Source: Acinetobacter pollinis
GTDB lineage: Bacteria > Pseudomonadota > Gammaproteobacteria > Pseudomonadales > Moraxellaceae
Length of the DNA: 32,283 bases
Reading direction: 5' to 3'
NCBI RefSeq assembly: GCF_015627175.1
Contig: NZ_VTDQ01000025.1
Span: 1-32,283 of the forward strand
The notes beneath the pieces were generated by a model that saw nothing but the letters and a program-made list of their open reading frames with translations, searched no databases and was not told where the DNA came from. Shown here one piece after another: positions 13,339-21,122 of this stretch (position 1 is its first letter; every line of letters begins with the position of its first letter). Made by a program: the position numbers and the translations under genes.

Positions 13339-14268
13339 ATGAGCTCAGGTGCTCGTATTAAACTCTACTACTGTGCCGAAGATACACCAGGCACAACCCC
13401 AAGCACACCAGTTTGGAAAACCGTACGTCGTGTTAATGATGGTCTGACCGAGAATGTCACCACTGCAAAATCTGACAGTGTTGTCGATACACGATTCCGT
13501 CAAGGCGGTATGGCCACTGAATCAGAAATTACAGGTACGTTAGAAGTCGAATTATCCGTGGGTCTATTCGATGAGTTCTTGTCAGCAGTGGCAATGAATG
13601 ATTGGAACAGTGACGTACTCAATTTCGGTGGTAACACACGTAAAACATTTACCTTCGTCAAAGTCTTTGATGATATTGGTCAGGTCTTTATTTACCGTGG
13701 TGTACGCTTCAACCAAGCAACAATTAGTATTCAGACCACAGGTAAGATTTCAACAAAGTTCAACTTGATGGGTACTGACTTTGAACGCGCGTCAGCAAAT
13801 CCAGTCACCAACCCTCAACCTGTTGCTGATTCTGTCATTGTATCGGCTTTAAATGTAGGTGCATTGACTGTAAATGGTCAAAGTGTTGTGGGTACAGCTT
13901 GTCTACAATCGGCTGAATTGACCGTTAATAATAACCTTGAAGCAATTCGCTGTATCGGTAGTCAAAAGCTATCTGCTCAAACGTATTTAGAAAAGATGGT
14001 CGATATTACATTGAATACGTCGTACTCATTTTCGGCTCAATCAGCGACCTACATCGACTACATCAAAACTCGTGCAACGATGCCAGTGCACTTTGAAATT
14101 GCAGATCCAAAAGGGAATAAGTATGCCTTTGACTTCCCACAACTTGAGGTTGCAGAAGCCAATCACCCTGACGGTGGTGCAGAAGATATGATTAACGTCA
14201 GCATCAATTATAATCACATCAAAGTGTCACCAACCATCACACGTACGTTAGCTAAAACAGGAGGTTAA
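13339..14268 (+). CDS. Major tail tube protein
   Basis: From ATG 13339 (GGAG 7 nt upstream; a TTG four codons earlier is not needed) the product is 309 residues. It begins 'MSSGARIKLYYCAEDTPGTT', and an internal block reads 'GMATESEITGTLEVELSVGL'. The pattern is typical of siphophage tail tube proteins, with an N-terminal tube domain and a C-terminal extension containing 'GALTVNGQSVVG' and 'YIDYIKTRATMPVHFEIADP'. The tube subunit polymerises around the tape measure. Position just before the G/GT chaperones is diagnostic for gpV-type proteins. Confidence 0.82.
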   Translation: MSSGARIKLYYCAEDTPGTTPSTPVWKTVRRVNDGLTENVTTAKSDSVVDTRFRQGGMATESEITGTLEVELSVGLFDEFLSAVAMNDWNSDVLNFGGNTRKTFTFVKVFDDIGQVFIYRGVRFNQATISIQTTGKISTKFNLMGTDFERASANPVTNPQPVADSVIVSALNVGALTVNGQSVVGTACLQSAELTVNNNLEAIRCIGSQKLSAQTYLEKMVDITLNTSYSFSAQSATYIDYIKTRATMPVHFEIADPKGNKYAFDFPQLEVAEANHPDGGAEDMINVSINYNHIKVSPTITRTLAKTGG

Positions 14269-14271
14269 TAC

Positions 14272-14715
14272 ATGCTGATCAAGATTGAACAACCGCCTAA
14301 AGCTGAGTTCTCACAAGTTTGGTGTGAGTATAAAGATGGGGTTCGACTGCTCATTGCTAGTTCAAATAAACCATCATTTAACCGTGCACTTGAACTGAAT
14401 AACATGCAAGCTGAACAAGAGCTGCAAGGTGCCAAAGCAATTACAGATGATACGGCAGAAGGCTCTAAGTTAGCCTTTAATCGTGCAATCTCACATCTAT
14501 TACTTGGCTGGACTGGTATTGATGCAGAGCCGAACAAACCATTTGAGTATAGTGCTAAAAATGCTGAGATTCTATGTACACAAACGCAAGAGTCATTAGA
14601 GATAGCGACATTTGTTATCAATAAAGCATTTGAGCTTGAAAAGGATCGTACAACTACACTGGCCGAAGAGGTGGGAAAGTCCTCAGACTCTACGAGCAAA
14701 GAAAGTACGGAATAA
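14272..14715 (+). CDS. G: Tail assembly chaperone G
   Basis: The 147-residue protein lies between the tail tube and tape measure genes, where lambda gpG is found. It is acidic and helical ('LELNNMQAEQELQGAKAITD'), and its last twelve residues after Lys136 are low-complexity and Ser/Thr/Glu-rich. A slippery heptamer GGGAAAG in the right phase sits at codons 135-136. Most ribosomes read through to the TAA at 14713-14715 and make G; a few shift to -1 and make the GT fusion. G-type chaperones coat the tape measure and recruit tube subunits, and are absent from the virion. Confidence 0.85.
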   Translation: MLIKIEQPPKAEFSQVWCEYKDGVRLLIASSNKPSFNRALELNNMQAEQELQGAKAITDDTAEGSKLAFNRAISHLLLGWTGIDAEPNKPFEYSAKNAEILCTQTQESLEIATFVINKAFELEKDRTTTLAEEVGKSSDSTSKESTE

Positions 14716-14987
14716 CGACTGAGCACCAAAGAAAACAACGTGAGGCTTTGGGGCTTAAAGCGCCTGAGCCAATCAAACCAAGTTTTACCGCATCTTATAT
14801 TTTAGGTGCGTTTAACATTATTTCTCGCTCACGTCGTTATATCGAAGCGATACCACTTGATCTATCACTACAAGATATTCAGGCGTACTTTGAAGTGTAC
14901 GGCTGTGATATTGAAACGGTGGTATTTGTAGAAAGTATTTTTGCTTTAGATGATAAGTTTTTGAAAGATGCGAGGACTACTAAATAG
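14272..14987 (+). CDS. GT: Tail assembly chaperone GT, made by -1 frameshift
   Basis: The frame downstream of G (stop TAG at 14985-14987) lies in the -1 frame and has no convincing start of its own; its first candidate, TTG 14748, lacks a ribosome-binding site. It is open upstream past the slippery site. Slippage at 14673-14679 joins the first 136 residues of G to 102 residues beginning 'VLRLYEQRKYGITTEHQRKQ' and ending 'FLKDARTTK', a fusion of 238 residues (14272-14679 joined to 14679-14987). The T part is expected to bind the tail tube protein. The phase, heptamer and gene order agree with the lambda model. Confidence 0.85.
14673..14679 (+). promoter_or_regulatory. Programmed -1 frameshift slippery site GGGAAAG
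   Basis: In the G frame the heptamer reads G GGA AAG, an exact X-XXY-YYZ site identical to that of lambda G-T. After slipping, the tRNAs sit on GGG and AAA and translation continues with GTC at 14679. I see no strong pseudoknot just downstream; a 5-bp stem CTCAG (14682-14686) with CTGAG (14719-14723) is possible but close to the site. Confidence 0.88.
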
Positions 14988-15039
14988 TAGTCTTCAGCTT
15001 TAAAATGCCTTATATTTGCTTTAATAATTAGGAGTGAAT

Positions 15040-15384
15040 ATGAAAAAAATAATTTTAGGGTGTTTAATTTTTCTTACGGTTAGTAGTGCTTTCGCTGGAA
15101 CAAAAGTAGACGAGGAACGTATTGATAAATTTTGTAGTGGCATGGCAGACTTTGCCCGTACAATTATGGAATCGCGTCAAACAGATGGGAGTATTTCTAA
15201 TGATATTCACTTTATTAATGACTTTCCCAATATTAGAGATTCGTTAAAAGATTACTATAGAAATATTGTCTATAGTGCATATGCTGAGCCGAGATGGGAA
15301 ACAGAGGAAGCGAAGAAAAATGCTGTTAATGAGTTTGCAAATCAGAAGTACTTAAGATGCGTTAAAGTCATGAAAGATGACTAA
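15040..15384 (+). CDS. Small secreted (periplasmic) protein of unknown function, likely moron
   Basis: ATG 15040 has AGGAG 5 nt upstream; the in-frame GTG 15034 overlaps that site and is unlikely. The 114-residue product starts with a clear Sec signal peptide, 'MKKIILGCLIFLTVSSAFA', with cleavage expected after SAFA. The mature 95 residues are charged and helical, with two Cys residues ('DKFCSGMAD' near the start, 'LRCVKVM' near the end) placed to form a disulfide. No virion protein would need a signal peptide here. A periplasmic cargo protein, for instance for superinfection exclusion, is a reasonable but unproven idea. No family is recognised. Confidence 0.7.
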   Translation: MKKIILGCLIFLTVSSAFAGTKVDEERIDKFCSGMADFARTIMESRQTDGSISNDIHFINDFPNIRDSLKDYYRNIVYSAYAEPRWETEEAKKNAVNEFANQKYLRCVKVMKDD

Positions 15385-15404
15385 ACTATATTACCTGATT
15401 AATA

Positions 15405-15429
15405 AAACCCACCAAACGGTGGGTTTTTT
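15405..15429 (+). terminator. Intrinsic terminator before the tape measure gene
   Basis: AAACCCACC (15405-15413) and GGTGGGTTT (15418-15426) form a perfect 9-bp stem around AAAC, with Ts to 15429. Confidence 0.88.
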
Positions 15430-15453
15430 ATTGCCTAAAATTTGGAGAATGCT

Positions 15454-18400
15454 ATGGCAGAGTCTAAAAGCCGTTTAGTTATTGAAATTAGTGCTGAGAA
15501 TGCCAAGCGTAATGCTGATGCTCTGTCTGAAGCTCTAAAGGAAGCAACTAAGAGTGGTAATGACGCATCTAAAAGTGCCGATACACTCGGGAAGTACTTT
15601 AAAAATGCATCTGGCTCAATAGTTGATGCAAGTGGTAAATTTTTATCAGCATCGAAAGTTGCAAAGCAACTAGGTGTTTCTATAAATGATTTAAATACAA
15701 TACTTCCTGAGTACCAAAAAAATGCAAAACAAGCGGGAGATTCATCGAATGAGTTTGCTAAATCTTTAGGTGGCATTGGAGACTCTGCGAAAAAATCAAC
15801 TCAAGAGACAGCATTACTTGCTAATTCAGCTAAGAAATTAATTGGAGCATTTGCAGGATATTTAACAATATCTGAAGCGATTCAAAAATCAGATGTGTAT
15901 ACAGGGTTACAAAACAGACTAAAGCTAGTAACTCACTCCCAATCTGAGCTAAATCAGGCAATGACTGATACATTTAAAATTGCTCAAAATACTCATCAAT
16001 CTTGGGAAAGTGCAGCTCAGGTATATCAAGGATTTGCAAACAATGCAAAAGCACTTGGTTTAACGATGCAACATACAGCACAAATTACTGAGACAGTATC
16101 TAAAGCGATTGCAATTAGTGGATCTAGTGCAATGGCATCTGAAGCAGCATTGGTTCAGTTTAACCAAGCACTATCATCAGGGGCATTGCGCGGTGAGGAT
16201 TTAAACTCTGTTCTTGAGCAGGCTCCGGGACTTGCAAAAGCTATTGCTCAAGGTATGGGAATCACAGTTGGCCAGCTACGTACAGTTGCTGCAACAGGTG
16301 CAATTACTTCTGAAGCAATCGTTAAAGCACTTGATAAATCTAAAGCATCTGTAGATCAACTTTTTGCTAAGACATCACCAACGCTCGGTCAGTCATTTAC
16401 TGTATTAAGTAATGAGGTCACCAAGTTTGTAGGTGAAACAGGTAAGGCAAGCGGTAGTGCAAAAGCGCTCGCAGATGGTATTCAGCTTATTGCAAATAAT
16501 TTCAATACCTTTGCTACACTTGGTATATCTGCACTTATGGGCATGATTACGGCACAAATCGTCAAGCAAACTATTGCCATAGGCACAAGTATTATTACTT
16601 GGAATGCTGAAACGCGTGCTGTACTTGCAAATAACGCTGCAAAAATGACAGCACTTACAGTTGGGCGCTCATTGATAGGTGTGTTGGGTGGTCCTGTAGG
16701 TTTAGGTGTAACTGTTGCAGGTGCGGCAGCAGCCTATCTTTTAATGAGAGATAGCACCAGTCAATCAACCCAAGCATTAATAGAAAACTCTAAATATGCT
16801 CAACAGACCACAGCAGATTTACTTAAATTGCAAGGTGCACAAAAGAGAGGCGCACAAGAAGATTTAGGTAAGACCTATGGTGATTTAGCTAAAAAGATGA
16901 AAGAGCTGTCTGGTCAGTATAATGCTCAAGTTATTGATATTCAGAACAGCAATAAAGAAAATTATCAGGTTGTTGAAATATCTAACAAGGTTCGACAGGG
17001 TATTATCAGTAAAGGTGAAGCTTTAAGAGAATTAAATAAGATTCCAACAGTTACGCCTGATCAAATAGACAAGTTAAGTGATTTATATGACCAGTACACC
17101 GATACAAGCAAAACGCTTCTAGATGTTAAAGGTAAACTAGATTCGTTAAAAACAGGTATTGATCAAAGTTCTGAAGCAGCACGACAAGCAGCCGCAAATC
17201 AGGAAATGTACAACCAAAAAATACGTGACTTGAAAAAGCTAACAGATACTCAAAATCAAAAGACACAGTACCAACTTGGCAATGAAAAGTTGAATGGTTC
17301 TACGGAAAGAGGTTCTAGATGGAATGATTTTATTCTTAAATTTAGAGAAGATAACAAGCTTTCATTCAATCAAAATCTAACGAAAGAGCAGTATGATATT
17401 GCTGCGAAACAATTTGATTTGCAAGAAAAGTTGAAGAACCTTCAGGATGATAATAGCAAAGCAATCAAAGAGCAGACAAAAGAGAAAGAGCGTCAAGCCG
17501 TTCTTGATCTTAGTGCAAATGAGCAACTTGCTCGAGGTTATCAAATCTATCAAGCTTTTTTAAAAGCTGGGCTAGGAAAAAACCAAGCTCTTGCAATGGC
17601 TGCACAGGTTGGTCGTGAAAATGACTTTAATGACAAATATTTGTTTGGTTCTCATACTGATGCGAACAACAAAAAAACAAATGTTGGTATGTTTTCATAT
17701 CAAGGAGACAGAGCAACTGATCTTATACGTGAATTACGCTCAAAAGACCTATTGAATGATGATGGCACTATTAAAAATAACCAGAGTGCTATTGATGCAC
17801 AAGCAAAATTTGCAATCCGTGAAATCACAACAAATGGTTCATATAAGCAGACTAAGAATGCCCTGACTAATGAATCATTGAGCCAATCTGAATTGTCTAA
17901 GATCATTGGAACCAATTACGTTAGATGGGATTATAACGGTAATAAAATTGGTGCAAGTAAGGCAGAAGGTGCGAAAGCAAAAGAGCAGAACTATCGAAAT
18001 CAGTTAGCAAACATAGTTAACAAAAATGGTGATTCAAGCGATCTTGATATTAGCAAGCTTGGTGCCGATGAGGATAAGCTTTATGAAATCAAACTTCAAC
18101 TTGCTGAAAAGTTCTACACCAAAGATCAAAAGTTACAGCAAGATCATGATAAAGAACTTCGTGATATCCGCCTAACCTACACAGGAAATGAGCAAACAGA
18201 AAAGTTAAAGCAATCTGAGTCGCAGTTTCAGAATCAGAAGAAGCTAAACGATCTGCAATTTGAGCAATCTGTAAATGGTTGGGCTTGGGTGGGTGAGCAG
18301 AAAATCACTAAAGATGCTGAAGTCAAAAAAGCTATTATTGACTCAACAATTGATTTAACTGATAAGCAAAAAGAGCTTGCCAAAAAAGGCATTGATGATC

Positions 18401-19422
18401 AGGCGAATTATGAAATTAATACTTTTAGAAAGACTCAAGCACTAAAAGTTCAGGATTTGCAGACTAAGATTAATCAGCAACTCGGAAAAGCTCAAGCTGG
18501 TGCATTAGATACACAAGCTAAAAATAAACTAACAAGTAGTCAATATGAATCTTGGAATCTTCAAAATCAATACAGTGATGAATTAAGTACTGCATCTGAT
18601 GATCATGATAAGAGCGTACGAGATATCAATAAGATGAATGATAAGGGTGATTATGAAATAGCTGATACGCAAAAGAGACAAGAGCTAATTATGCAAGCTC
18701 ACGAAGCATATGAAGCTAGAAAGTTTGAAATAACTGAAAAATACACTCAAAAAGCTAATGATCTAAGTACAGCTCAAACATCTGAACAGTTATCAGCTTA
18801 TGGAACAATGTTTGGTGGCATGGCAACTTTAGTGAAGGGTTTTGCCGGTGAATCAAGTGGTGCTTATAAGACAATGCTTGCAGCACAAAAGGCAGCTAAT
18901 TTAGCCAGCGCTATTATGAGTGGTTATACAGCAATATCTGCTGCATGGGGTTCAGCTCCTTTTCCTGCTAACTTGCCTGCGGTAGCTGCTGCAACGGTTA
19001 AAACTGGTGTTTTACAAGCTGGTATCGAGGCTGTATCCGTTGGCTTTTCTGATGGTGGTTATACAGGTCCAGGTGGTAAACATGATGTTGCTGGAGTAGT
19101 CCATGCGGGCGAGGTTGTATTCTCACAAGCTGATGTGGCTCGACTAGGTGGTGTATCTGCAGTTGAGGGTATCCGTAAGGGTATCAAAGGCTATTCTGAT
19201 GGTGGCGTGGTGGGTGGTGTTTCTAGCTCTATTTCAAGCCAGTTGAGTAGTAATAGTCAGCAACAGGGCGATGTCAATATTGAAGTAAATGTCACAGGTT
19301 CAGGTACAGCAACATCAGGTGGAAATACTGATAATCAAAAACAGCTAGGGCAAATGATTGGAAATGCAGTGCGTACAATCATTCGGCAAGAACAACGACA
19401 AGGAGGGCTACTGAGTAAGTAG
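15454..19422 (+). CDS. H: Tape measure protein with internal lysozyme-like segment
   Basis: At 1322 residues this is the second-longest gene; ATG 15454 follows GGAG, and an in-frame TTG 15442 overlaps that site. The tape-measure core lies about residues 130-345, including 'SGALRGEDLNSVLEQAPGLA'. Two hydrophobic segments (about 352-382 and 410-432) fit membrane insertion during DNA entry. Residues about 685-850 resemble a phage tail lysozyme ('AQVGRENDFNDKYLFGSH', then 'VGMFSYQGDR'), with a Glu in 'GREN' as the likely catalytic acid. Long coiled coils follow. The C-terminus ends 'RTIIRQEQRQGGLLSK'. It sets tail length and probably cuts peptidoglycan during infection. Enzymatic activity is inferred. 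Confidence 0.9.
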   Translation: MAESKSRLVIEISAENAKRNADALSEALKEATKSGNDASKSADTLGKYFKNASGSIVDASGKFLSASKVAKQLGVSINDLNTILPEYQKNAKQAGDSSNEFAKSLGGIGDSAKKSTQETALLANSAKKLIGAFAGYLTISEAIQKSDVYTGLQNRLKLVTHSQSELNQAMTDTFKIAQNTHQSWESAAQVYQGFANNAKALGLTMQHTAQITETVSKAIAISGSSAMASEAALVQFNQALSSGALRGEDLNSVLEQAPGLAKAIAQGMGITVGQLRTVAATGAITSEAIVKALDKSKASVDQLFAKTSPTLGQSFTVLSNEVTKFVGETGKASGSAKALADGIQLIANNFNTFATLGISALMGMITAQIVKQTIAIGTSIITWNAETRAVLANNAAKMTALTVGRSLIGVLGGPVGLGVTVAGAAAAYLLMRDSTSQSTQALIENSKYAQQTTADLLKLQGAQKRGAQEDLGKTYGDLAKKMKELSGQYNAQVIDIQNSNKENYQVVEISNKVRQGIISKGEALRELNKIPTVTPDQIDKLSDLYDQYTDTSKTLLDVKGKLDSLKTGIDQSSEAARQAAANQEMYNQKIRDLKKLTDTQNQKTQYQLGNEKLNGSTERGSRWNDFILKFREDNKLSFNQNLTKEQYDIAAKQFDLQEKLKNLQDDNSKAIKEQTKEKERQAVLDLSANEQLARGYQIYQAFLKAGLGKNQALAMAAQVGRENDFNDKYLFGSHTDANNKKTNVGMFSYQGDRATDLIRELRSKDLLNDDGTIKNNQSAIDAQAKFAIREITTNGSYKQTKNALTNESLSQSELSKIIGTNYVRWDYNGNKIGASKAEGAKAKEQNYRNQLANIVNKNGDSSDLDISKLGADEDKLYEIKLQLAEKFYTKDQKLQQDHDKELRDIRLTYTGNEQTEKLKQSESQFQNQKKLNDLQFEQSVNGWAWVGEQKITKDAEVKKAIIDSTIDLTDKQKELAKKGIDDQANYEINTFRKTQALKVQDLQTKINQQLGKAQAGALDTQAKNKLTSSQYESWNLQNQYSDELSTASDDHDKSVRDINKMNDKGDYEIADTQKRQELIMQAHEAYEARKFEITEKYTQKANDLSTAQTSEQLSAYGTMFGGMATLVKGFAGESSGAYKTMLAAQKAANLASAIMSGYTAISAAWGSAPFPANLPAVAAATVKTGVLQAGIEAVSVGFSDGGYTGPGGKHDVAGVVHAGEVVFSQADVARLGGVSAVEGIRKGIKGYSDGGVVGGVSSSISSQLSSNSQQQGDVNIEVNVTGSGTATSGGNTDNQKQLGQMIGNAVRTIIRQEQRQGGLLSK

Positions 19423-19430
19423 CCTTTTTT
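19406..19430 (+). terminator. Intrinsic terminator overlapping the tape-measure stop
   Basis: GGCTAC (19406-19411) and GTAGCC (19419-19424) form a stem containing the TAA stop region, followed by six Ts. Confidence 0.75.
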
Positions 19431-19447
19431 ATTATCTAGAGAATATT

Positions 19448-19777
19448 ATGAAAGCAATTCAATTCAAGAACGCAGTTGGAGTAGTCGGTAATCATCACGA
19501 AGTATTGAGTTTACTTGGTGGCCAGATCAGCTATGTTGGAATCCGTAAACCACAACAGATAGCCATCTCTTATAGACGTAATGACTTCAATGCAGAAATC
19601 CACTTTGGCGACTGGATTATTGAGAAAGATAACAAAGAGATTGTAATTCTAAGTCATGATGAATTTTTAGCATTGCATTCAATTAGTTTGGAAACGCCAA
19701 ATTTAAATCAAATTATTCATGATGCGATACAAAAAATAATACGTGATGAAAAACGACAAGGGAGCTTATTATCTTAA
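19448..19777 (+). CDS. Small tail-associated protein sharing the tape measure's C-terminal motif
   Basis: The 109-residue product begins 'MKAIQFKNAVGVVGNHHEVL' and has a beta-rich first two thirds. Its last 20 residues ('IIHDAIQKIIRDEKRQGSLL') closely resemble the tape measure C-terminus ('MIGNAVRTIIRQEQRQGGLL'). AGAGA lies upstream of ATG 19448, and the TAA stop overlaps the ATG of gene M. No family is recognised for the body. The shared tail suggests it binds the same partner as the tape measure end, or competes with it, during tail-tip assembly. That is an inference. Confidence 0.65.
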   Translation: MKAIQFKNAVGVVGNHHEVLSLLGGQISYVGIRKPQQIAISYRRNDFNAEIHFGDWIIEKDNKEIVILSHDEFLALHSISLETPNLNQIIHDAIQKIIRDEKRQGSLLS

Positions 19778-20115
19778 TGAGCAACAGACAATTCACATTC
19801 AAATCTGACTTAGATGGCAACTCAAATACCCAAGCCTTTAACACACTGTCTAATGTATTTGGTGATGGGTATGAGCAACATGCATCTGTCGGGATCAATA
19901 ATCGAAAAGGGCAGTGGAGTTATCAACGAACCGCGTTAAAAGATGAAATCTTAGCGATTAAAGCGTTCTTTGATGATCATAAAGGGGCAGATTCATTTTT
20001 GTGGGAGTCACCACTTGATGGCACAGTTCGAGTGAAAACAGATACAAGCTATACGCCTACATGTTTGGGCGGTAGTGTTTGGCGAATCTCAACCACATTT
20101 AAACAGCAGTTTTAA
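19777..20115 (+). CDS. M: Minor tail protein M
   Basis: The 112-residue protein has the phage minor tail (PF05939, gpM) pattern: 'FTFKSDLDGNSNTQAFNTLS' near the N-terminus, 'GQWSYQRTALKDEILAIKAF', then 'FLWESPLDGTVRVKTD' and a final strand 'WRISTTFKQQF'. gpM acts at the distal end of the tail during tip assembly. It starts inside the previous stop codon (TAATG). Family and position agree; confident. Confidence 0.85.
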   Translation: MSNRQFTFKSDLDGNSNTQAFNTLSNVFGDGYEQHASVGINNRKGQWSYQRTALKDEILAIKAFFDDHKGADSFLWESPLDGTVRVKTDTSYTPTCLGGSVWRISTTFKQQF

Positions 20116-20131
20116 AATCAAATTAATGAGT

Positions 20132-20152
20132 GCACCGAAAGGTGCTTTTTTT
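20132..20152 (+). terminator. Intrinsic terminator with GAAA loop after M
   Basis: GCACC (20132-20136) and GGTGC (20141-20145) form a stem capped by a GAAA tetraloop, followed by seven Ts. Confidence 0.8.
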
Positions 20153-20174
20153 ATGCCTAAAATTTGGAGTCGAT

Positions 20175-20726
20175 ATGGCGAAGCAAATAGTAAATATTGG
20201 TGCAAATGCCAATGATGGTTCAGGGGATGCTGCACGTACAGCATTTACGAAGTTGAATCAGAATATGAATGAAATTTATGGTGCACTAGGAAATGGCACT
20301 ACCTTGTTTAATGCTATTCAGCAAGGTGGTGGTACTGGGCAAGATTCAAATAAAATTTATATCGGTTGGTCTGGTTCAAGCTTAAAGGCGCAAGTCGATA
20401 ATGTTGATTTAGGCATAGTCCAGACTGAATTTTCTAATATTATGTTAGGTATTAAACAGACATTTAAATCTGTTACAAATGGTCGGTCTTTAGGTACGAC
20501 TTATACGAATAGCACTAATAAACCTATTATGGTATCTGTAATCCTTAGTAATGTTGCAAGTGGCACTCAAGTCATTTGGTATGTTAATGAGGGTGCAATT
20601 TGTGCAAGCACACAAACAGTTGCAGTAACACAGTTACCGATCACATTCATTGTTCCACCAGGACAAACTTACAAAATAACATCAAGCACAGGGTCAATTG
20701 GATCATGGATGGAGTTGAGCTCATGA
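20175..20726 (+). CDS. Short tail fibre / tip adhesin-like protein
   Basis: From ATG 20175 (GGAG upstream; an earlier frame start at 20130 runs through the terminator) the product is 183 residues. The N-terminus contains 'NIGANANDGSGDAARTAFTK' followed by 'LNQNMNEIYGAL', a motif often seen at the start of phage fibre and spike proteins. The C-terminus ('YTNSTNKPIMVSVILSN', then 'FIVPPGQTYKI' and 'WMELSS') resembles the beta-sandwich tips of tail fibres. The gene is coupled by ATGA to a tail-fibre-assembly-like gene. It is probably an adhesin, but small enough to be a tip decoration. Receptor unknown. Confidence 0.65.
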   Translation: MAKQIVNIGANANDGSGDAARTAFTKLNQNMNEIYGALGNGTTLFNAIQQGGGTGQDSNKIYIGWSGSSLKAQVDNVDLGIVQTEFSNIMLGIKQTFKSVTNGRSLGTTYTNSTNKPIMVSVILSNVASGTQVIWYVNEGAICASTQTVAVTQLPITFIVPPGQTYKITSSTGSIGSWMELSS

Positions 20727-21094
20727 AATATTATAAGTTGAACGATGAGGTATATGCATTTGAATCAGACGGCTCTCAAGACGATTACATCACATCAGAT
20801 ATGGTCTTAATGACGGCTGAGGAAGTTGATCGCCACTTGAATCCTCAGAACTATTTAACTGATGAACAAAAGCTTCAAATTAAAAAAGATGGCAATTTAC
20901 AAAAAGCACAGTCTGAATATGACATTGCCACATTAAAGATTGATGCACTCTCACAACAAATCGAAGATGAAGATGGTGATATCAAAACACTCGAGTCTAC
21001 GAAAAGCACGTGGACAGATTACCGAAAATCTTTAAGGGCCTATCTTAAAACCGATGGATCGGGCGATTTGCCAGTATCACCACAAGCCACTTAA
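20723..21094 (+). CDS. Tail fibre assembly-like protein
   Basis: ATG 20723 overlaps the upstream stop (ATGA). The 123-residue product begins 'MKYYKLNDEVYAFESDGSQD' with an early 'MTAEEVDRHLNP', a central coiled coil and a C-terminal 'STWTDYRKSLRAYLK'. The last resembles the W-x-x-Y-R-x-x-L signature of tail fibre assembly chaperones (Caudo_TAP/DUF4376 type). Such chaperones help the fibre encoded beside them to fold and trimerise. Its pairing with the 20175 gene supports this. The stop codon lies in the stem-loop of the next terminator. Confidence 0.65.
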   Translation: MKYYKLNDEVYAFESDGSQDDYITSDMVLMTAEEVDRHLNPQNYLTDEQKLQIKKDGNLQKAQSEYDIATLKIDALSQQIEDEDGDIKTLESTKSTWTDYRKSLRAYLKTDGSGDLPVSPQAT

Positions 21095-21108
21095 ACAGTG
21101 GCTTTTTT
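21084..21108 (+). terminator. Intrinsic terminator after the fibre-assembly gene
   Basis: AAGCCACT (21084-21091) and AGTGGCTT (21097-21104) pair around a loop that includes the upstream stop codon, with Ts to 21108. GGGAG for gene L follows 4 nt later. Confidence 0.82.
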
Positions 21109-21122
21109 AATGGGAGTTCATC

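Noticed and set aside
14265..14738. 157-codon minus-strand ORF opposite gene G
   Set aside because: It mirrors a well-supported gene with a slippery site, is Ser/Ala-rich as expected for an antisense frame, and has no signals of its own.
14748..14987. Independent 79-codon gene starting at TTG 14748
   Set aside because: No ribosome-binding site precedes it, and the frame is open back to the slippery heptamer, so it is the T part of the GT fusion.
14975..14992. Perfect hairpin GACTACT/AGTAGTC at the end of GT as a terminator
   Set aside because: No T run follows the stem; it may be a structural RNA element, but there is no evidence for termination.
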